A stretch of 64,000 nt of DNA from Methylomonas sp. 11b (GTDB lineage: Bacteria > Pseudomonadota > Gammaproteobacteria > Methylococcales > Methylomonadaceae), in contig NZ_KI911557.1 of the NCBI RefSeq assembly GCF_000515215.1, positions 1,571,586 through 1,635,585 of the forward strand, read 5' to 3'. The notes under the pieces are model-generated. The model worked only from the letters and a program-made list of their open reading frames with translations, searched no databases and was not told where the DNA came from. The position numbers were made by a program, and so were the translations under genes. Shown one piece after another: positions 1 through 8,632 of the stretch; positions within the stretch are counted from its first letter, which is position 1; every line of letters starts with the position of its first letter.

Positions 1-1
1 T

Positions 2-913
2 ATTTTGGAAGATATTGTTTACAAGGAAGCTAATCAACCTACCAGTCACGTTGTCAGCGTCCGTACTGGATTGCCCGGCGTTTACTGGCGTGCGTATAAC
101 CAAGGCGTGCCATCCAGCAAGTCGACCACTGCGCAGGTTACAGAACCTTGCGCGATGCTGGAAGCCCGCTCCCACATCGACGCGAAGCTGCTGAATCTTA
201 ATGGCAATAGCGCCGCGTTTCGTTTATCTGAAGAATCGCCATTTATCGAAGCTATGTCACAAGAGATGGTTGGCAAGCTGTTTAACGGCAATGTAGGCGT
301 CGATCTTAAAACGTTTTCTGGTTTTGCTACGCGTTTCAGCTCTACGTCTGCCGGCAATGGTCAAAACGTCATTCTCGCCGGTGGTTCTGGCTCCGATAAT
401 GCCTCCATGTATTTGGTGGTTTGGGGTGAGCAAACGGTATTTTGTCCGTTTCCAAAAGGCTCAAAAGCGGGTTTGCAAAATCGCGATCTGGGTGAAGAGT
501 CTGTGCAAGACGCGTCTGGTAACTACTATCAGGCCGCACGTTCCTTGTTCCAATGGGATGCCGGCTTGGTGGTGAAAGATTGGCGCTATGTGGTGCGAAT
601 TGCCAATATCGACGTATCGGATTGGGTAGGTGTGACCGGCACCCAAGCGGCTACTGCATCGACCAACTTGATCAAGTTGATGATGCGCGCGATTGCCCGT
701 ATCCCTAACTTCCAAATGGGCCGCGCGGCGTTTTACGCCAACCGCTCAATTCAAGAAGGCTTAATGATCCAAGCGCTGGAAAAATCCAGCAGCGCATTGG
801 GAATTAAAGACGCCTTAACTCAGTTTGGGCAAACCATGAAACAACTTGAGTTTATGGGTGTTCCAGTGCGTGGTGTTGATCAATTGGGCATCGCCGAAAC
901 TTTGGTATCTTAA
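2..913 (+). CDS. Phage major capsid protein (5' end cut by window)
   Basis: The frame is open from the window edge, so the true start probably lies just upstream; the first possible start inside is a TTG at 5. About 302 residues are visible. It has the feel of the capsid protein family of BPP-1-like podoviruses (Bbp17 type): a soluble protein with no signal peptide, a central aromatic-rich segment, and a C-terminal stretch reading MGVPVRGVDQLGIAETLVS, typical of phage capsid proteins ending in a target-residue motif. The assignment rests mainly on position: it precedes a Bbp16-type cement protein and the tail tube genes. The family assignment is from memory of sequence style, not a search. 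Confidence 0.72.
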   Translation: MLEDIVYKEANQPTSHVVSVRTGLPGVYWRAYNQGVPSSKSTTAQVTEPCAMLEARSHIDAKLLNLNGNSAAFRLSEESPFIEAMSQEMVGKLFNGNVGVDLKTFSGFATRFSSTSAGNGQNVILAGGSGSDNASMYLVVWGEQTVFCPFPKGSKAGLQNRDLGEESVQDASGNYYQAARSLFQWDAGLVVKDWRYVVRIANIDVSDWVGVTGTQAATASTNLIKLMMRAIARIPNFQMGRAAFYANRSIQEGLMIQALEKSSSALGIKDALTQFGQTMKQLEFMGVPVRGVDQLGIAETLVS

Positions 914-922
914 GGAGTCCAC

Positions 923-1375
923 ATGATTACCGACGCATTATTACAATTATCATTCGCGCAAGCGGTTACCTCCACTGCGGTATCTACTAACACCATCGAT
1001 TTAAGCCAGGCGCGTGATATTGGCCAGGGCGGTGATTTGTATGCCGTGTTTACCGTTGACGAAGCAGCGACGGCATCAGGATCCGCCACTGTGACGTTTC
1101 AAATTATCAGTTCGGCGGCGGCTAATTTATCTTCGCCCACGGTGTTGATCGAAACTGCCCCTATTGCCAAGACTGAATTGACGCTGGGCCGTGACCCGAT
1201 TGCTATTTGCATCCCGGAAAGCTTTTTGGCTGCTCAGCCTATCGGCCAACGCTATCTTGGCGTGCAATACACTGTCGCCACTGGCCCTTTGACTGCCGGT
1301 AAGTTTTCTTGCGCTATCACGGATAGCGAAGTATCGGTTGGCAAAAACTATGCATCTGGCTTTAGTGTGGTGTAG
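923..1375 (+). CDS. Bbp16-family capsid cement protein
   Basis: This 150-residue protein is rich in small residues and beta-type sequence (Ala, Thr, Ser, Val), with the opening ITDALLQLS and the segment DIGQGGDLYAVFTVDEAA. Both are characteristic of the Bbp16 cement (decoration) proteins that stabilise the capsid shell of BPP-1-like phages. It starts 9 bp after the capsid gene stop with an AAGGAG-type ribosome site at about 912-917. Direct adjacency to the capsid gene supports the role. No enzymatic motif is visible. Confidence 0.7.
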   Translation: MITDALLQLSFAQAVTSTAVSTNTIDLSQARDIGQGGDLYAVFTVDEAATASGSATVTFQIISSAAANLSSPTVLIETAPIAKTELTLGRDPIAICIPESFLAAQPIGQRYLGVQYTVATGPLTAGKFSCAITDSEVSVGKNYASGFSVV

Positions 1376-1378
1376 ATC

Positions 1379-1630
1379 ATGCTTGAATACATTGCACATA
1401 CCAAGACTTGGCTAAGTCACGAAAACCGCATGGCCGAAGCCGGCGAGAAATTTACCACCACGTTTCCGGAAGGCATGAAGTTGTCGGGGAATATTGAGTT
1501 GGTAGGCGGTCAGCGTAAGCCACGCAGACCTAGGGAATCCGCGCCGGAAATTATTACCGGCAACGACGACACGGGCGCTGATGATACTGGCGGCGAGGAA
1601 ACCGGCGGCGACGATGACGGTAGTAACTGA
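1379..1630 (+). CDS. Small phage protein with acidic Gly/Asp tail
   Basis: This is an 83-residue protein starting 3 bp after the cement gene. The first half is mixed and ends in a basic PRRPR patch. The last 25 residues are almost only Asp, Gly, Thr and Glu (GADDTGGEETGGDDDGS), a low-complexity acidic tail. I do not recognise a family. The neighbours are capsid genes, so a virion or assembly role is likely. The 3' end overlaps the next gene by about 17 bp in another frame, a normal compact-phage arrangement. Confidence 0.55.
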   Translation: MLEYIAHTKTWLSHENRMAEAGEKFTTTFPEGMKLSGNIELVGGQRKPRRPRESAPEIITGNDDTGADDTGGEETGGDDDGSN

Positions 1631-2000
1631 GCTGGGCAAGCCAGAAATGTGGGCGAATGAGGGCGGGCTTTATGGCTTAGTCATCTTCGCCCTTTTTGTT
1701 GTGCTGTTGTTTTTGTTTGGCGTGTTGTTTTTTTACGCCAGGATGCTGCCGAAGGTGTTGGATAACCATCGGTGCGACCTGGAAAAGATTATGGATATGC
1801 ACGCCAAAGAACGGTTTGAATGGGGTCGGATAACCGACTCCAGGCAACAGGAAAGCAATATACGACAACAAGAAACTAACGCAGCCATTAACGCGATGAA
1901 CATGGCAATCAACGCCATGGCTGTGGCACTTGAAAAAATCGCCCGCCGCCATCGGGCCTATGATGATGAAACGGCAGAGGTGGATGATGAGCGGGTATAA
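1614..2000 (+). CDS. Small phage membrane protein with coiled coil
   Basis: The product has about 128 residues. A start at 1614 is preferred over an upstream ATG at 1581, because the longer form would overlap the previous gene more. Residues about 15-40 (YGLVIFALFVVLLFLFGVLF) form one strong transmembrane segment. It is followed by a charged region with repeated Gln/Asn/Met heptad-like patterns (QQESNIRQQETNAAINAMNM), probably a coiled coil. One membrane helix plus a cytoplasmic coil fits a holin-like or spanin-like protein, but nothing decides this. It overlaps the start of the next gene. Confidence 0.5.
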   Translation: MTVVTELGKPEMWANEGGLYGLVIFALFVVLLFLFGVLFFYARMLPKVLDNHRCDLEKIMDMHAKERFEWGRITDSRQQESNIRQQETNAAINAMNMAINAMAVALEKIARRHRAYDDETAEVDDERV

Positions 2001-3612
2001 GACGGGGAATACGGCGAATTTGTATGATGAGAAAACGGGCGCGCCTATTGGCCTGATTGGCTTAGATGGACGCGAATATAAGTCATTAATTGATTACAAA
2101 AAAGGGCTGACCATTGCCATTCTTGGCTGCTCTACTGTTCATTACGGAGCGCCAAAGAATCCAGTAGGCTTTGCTACATGGTCCATTGGTGACACAAAAG
2201 TCGCTGGTAATACGGTTATTCCTAGGCAAGTTGATTTGAGCGCAGGATTTTGGCCTCACCTGTATTACACCTGTATGCAAGGCGGTGTTGTTGGTGAGCT
2301 GGAACCTGTTTGGCCGACAACTATCGGAGAGACCGTCAAGGATGGCAATGTTATTTGGCAATGTACCGATGTGCGGACTAATTTTGATGTAAATGACACG
2401 CCAGCGTGGGGGGTTAATCACTGGAATATAGCGCAGCAACTAAGTGGGCAGCGATTGGATGAGATTTACATCAACGGACAATCAGGGAAAAAATGTCAAG
2501 ACATCCTTAAATATCTTGATAGAGCTATAAGCAAAAACCCTGATGTAATTTATCTGTCACATATGTTTGTAAACGATGCGGGCGGGGTTTCGTCTCTTGC
2601 AGACATTCAATCAGATTGGGATGCTTTCGAGGCGGCCGTTGATAAGTGCCGAGCGGCTGGGATTAAAGTTATGACAGATACTACTTTGCCTAACGGTGCT
2701 ATAGATGTATCTAACCCATTAGTGCCTTTTACTGGGTATACGAAAGGAAACGGCACAAAAGCCTGGAACTGGCTAAATGCAAAGCTGAAAGAGCTGGCAA
2801 GGCTACGCACTGATGTGATTTTGTGGGATGCTGCTGGCGTTTATCTTGATCCAAACAATGCGTCAACTATTGGTCCTTGGCCTGAAAACACTGTCACCTA
2901 TTTGGTTGCATCTGGTTCCAACAATAAAAAAACAGATGGCGTACATGGCTATATTTCAGGCATGTACTTACTGGGCGCTTCATTGGCTCAAGTTATTTCA
3001 GACAATTTTCCAAAGGTTAATCGATTCAGTATGTCTAAAGACGATTGGGCGATTAGTATCAACCCGCTAAACGGCGGCACTGGCACGCCTTCCGCGCCTG
3101 GCACAGGAACAACGGCGGCTAATATGTCATTGGCATCTAATGGCACTGTAAACAGCTCGGTGTGTTCTCAAGTGGCAAGAACAGACATATCTGGTAACTG
3201 GGTGCAGGTCGTTTACGATGCAAGTGCGGGTAACACAGTTCAATATAGCAACACAACTGGAGTAAATGTTGGAGGAAATTTTAACGTGGGCGATAAAATT
3301 CAAGCCTTCGGAGAGATTAAAGTTAATGCTAACCCGACATTGCTAAAAAATGTTTATGTGGCATCGCGCTGCTCGGGCGGCACTCCTGGCTTTAGCAACT
3401 CAACAAAACTAGCCTCAACCGATCAAGATTTGGGTCAGATGATAACGGTAGATCAGGTTTTTACGCTTAAAGATTTGCCACGCAAGATTCCGGCTGGCAC
3501 CACGACAATCTCGCATTATCTATATGCTGAGTTTCGCGGCACTTCAGTTGGCACGGTGTCATTTGGGCGTCTTGGTATTAACAAAATTGGCGCTGTTCAA
3601 GCGATTGCATGA
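1984..3612 (+). CDS. SGNH/GDSL-hydrolase-like phage tail protein
   Basis: The protein has about 542 residues if started at the ATG at 1984 (a second ATG is at 1987), which follows a GAGG site. An opening strand with LTIAILGCSTVHYGAP (G-x-S type) is followed by INGQSGKKC, SHMFVNDAG (block III N-D), and a C-terminal DGVHGY. Together these are the S, G, N and D/H blocks of SGNH esterases, with Asp and His three residues apart. Residues beyond about 390 are Gly/Thr-rich linker and then a beta-rich domain that looks like a receptor-binding or carbohydrate-binding module. An SGNH esterase in a virion commonly deacetylates capsule or O-antigen sugars. Placement between the cement gene and the tail tube supports a tail-spike role. 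Confidence 0.62.
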   Translation: MMSGYKTGNTANLYDEKTGAPIGLIGLDGREYKSLIDYKKGLTIAILGCSTVHYGAPKNPVGFATWSIGDTKVAGNTVIPRQVDLSAGFWPHLYYTCMQGGVVGELEPVWPTTIGETVKDGNVIWQCTDVRTNFDVNDTPAWGVNHWNIAQQLSGQRLDEIYINGQSGKKCQDILKYLDRAISKNPDVIYLSHMFVNDAGGVSSLADIQSDWDAFEAAVDKCRAAGIKVMTDTTLPNGAIDVSNPLVPFTGYTKGNGTKAWNWLNAKLKELARLRTDVILWDAAGVYLDPNNASTIGPWPENTVTYLVASGSNNKKTDGVHGYISGMYLLGASLAQVISDNFPKVNRFSMSKDDWAISINPLNGGTGTPSAPGTGTTAANMSLASNGTVNSSVCSQVARTDISGNWVQVVYDASAGNTVQYSNTTGVNVGGNFNVGDKIQAFGEIKVNANPTLLKNVYVASRCSGGTPGFSNSTKLASTDQDLGQMITVDQVFTLKDLPRKIPAGTTTISHYLYAEFRGTSVGTVSFGRLGINKIGAVQAIA

Positions 3613-3657
3613 TAGCTGCGGCTGATTTGATTAGTACAAGCTTAAAAAGATAAACCA

Positions 3658-4257
3658 ATGACAACCCAAATCGACATCTGCAATCTCGCTCTGGGCCGCT
3701 TAGGCGACGAAGCAACCGTATCCAGCATTGATCCGCCGGACAACTCCGTCCAGGCCAACCATTGCAGCCGTTTATACCCCATTGTTTTGTTAGCCGCGTT
3801 GGACCAACACAATTGGCGTTTTGCTACGCGGCGGTTTTTATTGCCGACGCGCAGTAATGAGGCCGACGAGTGGCAGTATTGTTATGGCATACCATCCGAT
3901 TATGTGAGCCTGATTAAGTTAACGACTGATGGCATTGATGAAGTTGACGAGTACAGCATTGAAATTGCCTCTGATGATACCCAAGTACTGTACGCCAATG
4001 TCGAAGCGGTAACCTTGGTTTATTGTTCGTCTGACGTATCGCCCGCGCGTTTCTCGCCGGCGTTTACTGAGTATTTTTCGGCATTGCTGGCCAGTCATTT
4101 GGCTGGGCCATTGTTGAAGGGTGACGTGGGCGCGTCTGCATCTGGCAAGTTTCTGGAGTTATCGCGCGCTTTGCTGGGCCCGGCTATCGAGCGTGATGGG
4201 CAAAATTACCGGAAAAAGTCCGGTTATACGCCTAAACATATCGCTGCCAGACAATAA
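3658..4257 (+). CDS. Tail tubular protein A (T7 gp11-like)
   Basis: This 199-residue protein begins TTQIDICNLALGRLGD. That opening, followed by an N-terminal helix pair and the segment ALDQHNWRFATRR, is characteristic of podovirus tail tubular protein A, which forms the ring joining portal and tail. It ends one base before the next ATG, which encodes the partner protein B. The pairing and order are the same as in T7-like and BPP-1-like phages. Length is near the usual 190-200 residues. Confidence 0.78.
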   Translation: MTTQIDICNLALGRLGDEATVSSIDPPDNSVQANHCSRLYPIVLLAALDQHNWRFATRRFLLPTRSNEADEWQYCYGIPSDYVSLIKLTTDGIDEVDEYSIEIASDDTQVLYANVEAVTLVYCSSDVSPARFSPAFTEYFSALLASHLAGPLLKGDVGASASGKFLELSRALLGPAIERDGQNYRKKSGYTPKHIAARQ

Positions 4258-6309
4258 ATGGCAACGACACGGGTTTTGCGCAATGCCTTGAGCGGTGGGG
4301 AAATTTCCCCGCGCCTGGCCGGCCGGATGGATGTTGCTAAGTTTCAAACGGGATTGGCGATGTGTAAGAACTTTATTCCTTTGCCGCATGGTTCGGCGAT
4401 GAACCGGCCGGGCACGCGGTTTGTGCGAGAGACTAAGACGTCAGCGGCGGCGAGTCGCTTGATCCCCTTTGTGTTTAGTACCACGCAAGCCTTTGCCATT
4501 GAAATGGGCGCCGGGTATTTTCGCTTTCATACTAATGGCGGCACTTTAATGAGTGGCGCATCGCCTTATGAAATTAGCAACCCGTATGCCGCCGGGGATT
4601 TGTTTGATGTGCGGTTTACGCAGTCTGGCGACGTTATCACACTGACACACCCGACATATGCGCCAAGGGAACTCAAGCGGATAAGCAATTTAAACTGGAC
4701 GCTAACCGCTATCGCCTTTGCTTCACAAACCCCAGCGCCAACCGGGGCAACGGCGATAGCTACCACGGCCACTCCTGGCACGAATAAAGATTACAACTAT
4801 AAAATCACAGCGCTGAACAGTCGTGGTTTTGAAGAGTCTTTAGGCTCTGCGGTGTCCAATACCGTGGCCAACGATCTAACCATTCAAGGCAATTACAACA
4901 CGATCAGCTGGGTGGGCGTGAGTGGCGCGACCATGTACAACGTGTACAAATCGGCGAATGGGGCATGGGGTTACATTGGGCAAACGGCGGCCACGTCGAT
5001 GGTTGACGACAACATCATTGCCGACATGACGCGCACCTTGCCGATTAACGAGAATCCTTTGTCCTCGGCGAACAATTACCCGACTGCGGTGGGTTATTTT
5101 GAACAGCGTCGAGTATTTGGCGGCACGTATAGCGAACCGATGAATGTTTGGACCACGCAAAGCGGTTCTGACTACAACATGAATTACACGATCCCTAGCC
5201 AGGACAGTGACGCATTGCGGTTCCGGATGATGGCTAATCGATCAGACATTATTCGGCATATCGTGCCGCTGCAAGATTTGGTGATTTTGACCGCCGCTAA
5301 CGAATGGCGGGTGTCATCGGGGAATACCGGCGTGTTAACGCCCGCCACATTGGTGATTAAAGCGCAGTCGCAAAACGGCGCATCCAACGTGCAACCGGAA
5401 GTAATCGGCACACGTTTGATTTACGAGAGTGCGCAAGGCGGGCACATTCGAGAGCTGTTTTATGACTGGCAAAGCCAAAGCTATCAAACCGGCGATTTAA
5501 GCTTGTTGGCTACGCACTTGTTTGATCGGCTGACTATCCGCGACATGGCCTATAGCCGCGCGCCGTGGCAAGTGTTGTGGTGTATCAGTTCCAACGGTAA
5601 GTTGCTGGGCATGACGTATGTGCCCGAGCAGGACGTGATGGGCTGGCATCAACACGCAACAGACGGCGAGTACGAAAGCTGTTGCACGATTACCGAAAAC
5701 GGCGCGGATGTGCTGTATGTCGTCGTTAAACGCACGATTAACGGCAGCACCAAACGCTACGTGGAAATGCTGGATTTACGCAATCCAGCCAGCCAATCAG
5801 ATGCTTTCTTTGTCGATTGCGGCCTGACTTACAGCGGCGCGGCGGCTACCGTGATCAGCGGTTTATCGCACCTGGAGGGCAAAACCGTTTCGATCCTGGG
5901 TGATGGGGCCGTTATGGTGCCTAAAACTGTGAGCAGTGGACAAATCGCGTTAGAGCATCCCGTGGCAAAAGCGCAAGTGGGCTTGCCTATCACGGCTGAT
6001 TTAAAAACCCTGCCAACATGGTTTCAGGATCCTACGATGGGCCAAAGCCGGGTTAAGAATGTGAATAAAGTCTGGGTGAATGTGTTGGATTCCGGGCCGT
6101 TTTGGGCGGGCCCGAGCGAAGACAAATTGACACCTATTAAGCAACGCTCGTTTGAGCCACCAGGCACGCCGCCGGCTTTACGTTCTGGAGAGGTAGATTT
6201 GGTGGTGGCTGGTGACTGGAATCAAACCGGCCAAGTGATGATCAGGCAAACGGACCCCTTGCCGATTGAAGTGCTGTATATCGCGGCTGAAGTAGCGGTG
6301 GGCGGTTAA
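4258..6309 (+). CDS. Tail tubular protein B (T7 gp12-like)
   Basis: This is a 683-residue beta-rich protein. The N-terminus (LRNALSGGEISPRLAGRMD, then NFIPLPHGSAMNRPGTRFV) matches the well-conserved opening of podovirus nozzle proteins. A fibronectin-like insert (about residues 165-235, ATPGTNKDYNYKITALN) lies inside. The protein would form the tail nozzle through which DNA leaves. It directly follows tube protein A. Length is somewhat below the T7 protein (about 790 residues) but normal for the wider family. Confidence 0.78.
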   Translation: MATTRVLRNALSGGEISPRLAGRMDVAKFQTGLAMCKNFIPLPHGSAMNRPGTRFVRETKTSAAASRLIPFVFSTTQAFAIEMGAGYFRFHTNGGTLMSGASPYEISNPYAAGDLFDVRFTQSGDVITLTHPTYAPRELKRISNLNWTLTAIAFASQTPAPTGATAIATTATPGTNKDYNYKITALNSRGFEESLGSAVSNTVANDLTIQGNYNTISWVGVSGATMYNVYKSANGAWGYIGQTAATSMVDDNIIADMTRTLPINENPLSSANNYPTAVGYFEQRRVFGGTYSEPMNVWTTQSGSDYNMNYTIPSQDSDALRFRMMANRSDIIRHIVPLQDLVILTAANEWRVSSGNTGVLTPATLVIKAQSQNGASNVQPEVIGTRLIYESAQGGHIRELFYDWQSQSYQTGDLSLLATHLFDRLTIRDMAYSRAPWQVLWCISSNGKLLGMTYVPEQDVMGWHQHATDGEYESCCTITENGADVLYVVVKRTINGSTKRYVEMLDLRNPASQSDAFFVDCGLTYSGAAATVISGLSHLEGKTVSILGDGAVMVPKTVSSGQIALEHPVAKAQVGLPITADLKTLPTWFQDPTMGQSRVKNVNKVWVNVLDSGPFWAGPSEDKLTPIKQRSFEPPGTPPALRSGEVDLVVAGDWNQTGQVMIRQTDPLPIEVLYIAAEVAVGG

Positions 6310-6311
6310 GC

Positions 6312-6464
6312 ATGTGGCGATTGTTATGGCTTGCCTGCATGCTTTTTGCATCGGGATGCTATCAGCCGCCGGCTACTCAGCACATTATTAATATCACCCC
6401 GCACAAAGACCCAAAACACCCTATTCCCCCACCAAAAGGCTGGATTTATGAGGCTAAACGATGA
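6312..6464 (+). CDS. 50-residue phage lipoprotein
   Basis: Translating from the ATG at 6312 gives a 50-residue product with a hydrophobic signal (WRLLWLACMLFASGC) ending in a lipobox, Phe-Ala-Ser-Gly-Cys. A short Pro/His-rich tail (HPIPPPKGW) follows. Small Pro-rich lipoproteins of this size in phages are often outer-membrane spanin (Rz1-type) subunits. No obvious inner-membrane spanin partner overlaps it, so this remains a suggestion. It starts 2 bp after the tail gene and its stop overlaps the start of the next gene (ATGA). Confidence 0.6.
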   Translation: MWRLLWLACMLFASGCYQPPATQHIINITPHKDPKHPIPPPKGWIYEAKR

Positions 6465-6706
6465 TGTACGTATTTATATTTATCGCGCAGATGGCTTCTT
6501 CGCTTTTGCGAACATCATCAATTATCGCGGTTGTAAAAAATAATCGAGTTAAATTTTTGACCGTTACAGCAATCAGCGACTTATTGTTTTACTCAGTAAC
6601 AGCCAGCGTAACAAAAATGGTAATAGATGGCAGTTATTTATCAATCGGCTTTGCTGTATTTGGCGGAATATTTGGCAATATAATTGCTGTAGGAGTTAAA
6701 AAATGA
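6461..6706 (+). CDS. Small phage membrane protein
   Basis: This 81-residue protein starts inside the stop of the preceding lipoprotein gene (ATGA overlap). It has three hydrophobic stretches: YVFIFIAQMASSLL, a middle one around AISDLLFYSVTASV, and a C-terminal GFAVFGGIFGNIIAVGV. A short multi-span protein next to a lipoprotein and in a late operon could be a holin, but no motif proves this. It is followed with overlap by the next gene. Confidence 0.5.
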   Translation: MMYVFIFIAQMASSLLRTSSIIAVVKNNRVKFLTVTAISDLLFYSVTASVTKMVIDGSYLSIGFAVFGGIFGNIIAVGVKK

Positions 6707-7194
6707 TGTTTTTACGCTGGTTTTTATATTTTATTCCGCATTTTGCCGTATTTCTAGCGCGCTACCCTGCCGCACCGTTGGCAATCTTGTTTTTCAGTTC
6801 TGATGATAAGCGAACCCTAACCGGTTGGCGCTGGTTAGTGACCATCGACAATGATTTAGGTGGTGATGATGATTGGCGTAACAAGCATATTAAACCGGGC
6901 AGTAATCCTTATAGCTTTTGGAATCGAATGCGTTGGTTATGGAAAAACGGCGGAAATCGGTTTAACCACGAAAGACTAGGCATGCCAGTTGATAGCTTAT
7001 TTGTCTGGATGCATTCACAGCAACAAGCTAATCAATCGTTTTGGCAACGCTCGGACGGGGTTTGGCAATGGCGAGCAACAAAAAAAGTATTTGGTCGGAT
7101 GTGGACGCCTTATATTGGTTGGGCGCTATTTGGCGCCAAAAATGGCATATGCAGTTTTAAAGCGACTTTTCTGCGGCTTGAAAAAATCGATTGA
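6703..7194 (+). CDS. Phage protein of unknown function with N-terminal membrane segment
   Basis: The protein has 163 residues. The first 30 are hydrophobic and aromatic (FLRWFLYFIPHFAVFLARYPAA). The rest is Trp-rich and soluble, with motifs such as NPYSFWNRMRWLWKNGG and MWTPYIGWALFG. Similar Trp-rich proteins recur in BPP-1/T7-like prophages next to internal virion genes (I recall a DUF7338-type family). Function is unknown. Its start overlaps the previous stop by four bases. Confidence 0.5.
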   Translation: MMFLRWFLYFIPHFAVFLARYPAAPLAILFFSSDDKRTLTGWRWLVTIDNDLGGDDDWRNKHIKPGSNPYSFWNRMRWLWKNGGNRFNHERLGMPVDSLFVWMHSQQQANQSFWQRSDGVWQWRATKKVFGRMWTPYIGWALFGAKNGICSFKATFLRLEKID

Positions 7195-7200
7195 TACCGG

Positions 7201-7671
7201 ATGCCAGGATTAATACTTCGACAACCTATTGAATCTGACATTATCTATCTGGCCGAACACATGCGCGACGTCGACAAAGCCGAGCTTCTGGTGACCTACG
7301 GCCAGGAGCCGGAAGAAGCGATAAGAGCATCATTAAAGCGCACCGAGCCTTATTACCAGCTAACCGCAGAATATGACGGGCAAATGCTGTGCATGTGCGG
7401 TTGTGCGTCGATGTCGCTGGTGTCGCCTGTGGGTTATCCCTGGCTGCTGTGTACCGATGCCATGAGCAAACATATCAAGCGGCTGACGATTCACGCCAAA
7501 CCTTGGCTGGCTATCATGTTGAACCGTTGGCCGATGTTGACCAACGTAATTGATGTTCGCAATCGAGACACCATGCGCTGGCTGGCGTTGCTGGGTTTTG
7601 AATTTACCGACACCACGCCGCTGGTACCGGGTTATCCGTTGCGGCGGTTTACGATGCATAGGGCAATATGA
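7201..7671 (+). CDS. T7 gp13-like (DUF2833) phage protein
   Basis: This 156-residue protein with an acetyltransferase-like fold pattern (LRQPIESDIIYLAEHMRDVDKAEL at the start; VIDVRNRDTMRWLALLGFEF near the end) is typical of the gp13/internal-protein-A group of T7-like phages. These have a GNAT-like layout but may not be enzymes. T7 gp13 is needed for virion assembly. Position just before the gp14-like and gp15/16-like genes agrees. It overlaps the next gene by four bases. Confidence 0.6.
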   Translation: MPGLILRQPIESDIIYLAEHMRDVDKAELLVTYGQEPEEAIRASLKRTEPYYQLTAEYDGQMLCMCGCASMSLVSPVGYPWLLCTDAMSKHIKRLTIHAKPWLAIMLNRWPMLTNVIDVRNRDTMRWLALLGFEFTDTTPLVPGYPLRRFTMHRAI

Positions 7672-8120
7672 ACGCTTTACAACAAAATACCAATACCAGC
7701 ATCGATTATCGACAGGCTATTCAAACCGCCGAAGATGTTATGAAGACTTTGCCGCAAGTCACATTAGAAGTGGTACATCATTTTTCGCCGGGTATTTATG
7801 CGCGCGAGATCCGGATACCCGCCGGCGTAGCGTTAACTGGGCACATTCATAAAACAGAACATTTATGCATTATATCGGCCGGATTGATTGAGATTGCCGA
7901 TGATAACGGTGTGAAGCTGATTTGTGCGCCTTATACCTTTATTTCAAAGCCTGGCGATAAAAGATTGGGGGTAACTTTGGCCGATACCGTTTTTACAACC
8001 ATTCACGCAACTGATAAAACCAATATAGAAGAGCTGGAATCTGATTTGGTATGCGCTTCTCATGAAGAATATGAACGATTTTTCATTGAACAAAACAAGA
8101 TTATTGAGGGCATTCAATGA
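7668..8120 (+). CDS. Cupin-domain phage protein
   Basis: This 150-residue protein has a cupin barrel pattern: IPAGVALTGHIHKTEHLCIISAGLIEI, with the two His and Glu of motif 1 (GHIHKTEH), then ISKPGDKRLGVTLADTVFTTIHA as motif 2. Cupins of this type bind a metal ion and form small beta barrels. Similar proteins occur among internal virion genes of podoviruses; their role is not known to me. It overlaps both neighbours by four bases. Confidence 0.55.
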   Translation: MNALQQNTNTSIDYRQAIQTAEDVMKTLPQVTLEVVHHFSPGIYAREIRIPAGVALTGHIHKTEHLCIISAGLIEIADDNGVKLICAPYTFISKPGDKRLGVTLADTVFTTIHATDKTNIEELESDLVCASHEEYERFFIEQNKIIEGIQ

Positions 8121-8629
8121 GTTTTGCTATCACCGCCGTCGCGATTGCCGCCATTGGTGCCGGTCTAAGTGCCTATAGTGCATCAGAACAAGCCTCAGCT
8201 CAAAAGAAAGCCGCCAATTACCAAGCCCAAGTCGATGCCAATAACGCCAAGATAGCCGCCTGGAACCGCAGCGATGCTTTGCAACGTGGCGAGATTGATG
8301 CCCAGAACGCCATGCGTGAGCAATCGCAGCTGGTAGGTAGACAGCGGGCAGCATTGGCGGCGAATGGGGTGGATGTGACGCAAGGCTCGGCACTGGATCT
8401 ATTAGCCAGCACGCAGTTTTTAGGCCAGCAGGAAGTCAACACCATCCAAAGCAATGCCGCGCGGGAGGCTTGGGGTTATGACGTGCAAGGCAGCAATTAC
8501 CAAAGCAGTGCCGGGTTTGAGCGTTGGAAAGCGAAAAACGCCAACCCTGGCAAAGCGGCGGCTATGGCCGGCGCGTCTTCGCTGATCAGTTCCGCGTCGA
8601 TGTATGCCTCTGCAAAAAAGGCCGCGTAA
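8117..8629 (+). CDS. Internal virion protein (T7 gp14-like)
   Basis: This 170-residue Ala/Gln-rich protein opens with a hydrophobic helix (ITAVAIAAIGAGLSAYSA). A long amphipathic helix follows (residues about 25-120, with AQKKAANYQAQVDANNAKIAAW). A second small-residue hydrophobic stretch is at the end (AAAMAGASSLISSASMYA). This pattern is that of gp14-like ejected proteins, which form the outer-membrane part of the DNA-ejection channel. It is followed 3 bp later by the transglycosylase internal protein. Confidence 0.68.
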   Translation: MSFAITAVAIAAIGAGLSAYSASEQASAQKKAANYQAQVDANNAKIAAWNRSDALQRGEIDAQNAMREQSQLVGRQRAALAANGVDVTQGSALDLLASTQFLGQQEVNTIQSNAAREAWGYDVQGSNYQSSAGFERWKAKNANPGKAAAMAGASSLISSASMYASAKKAA

Positions 8630-8632
8630 GTT

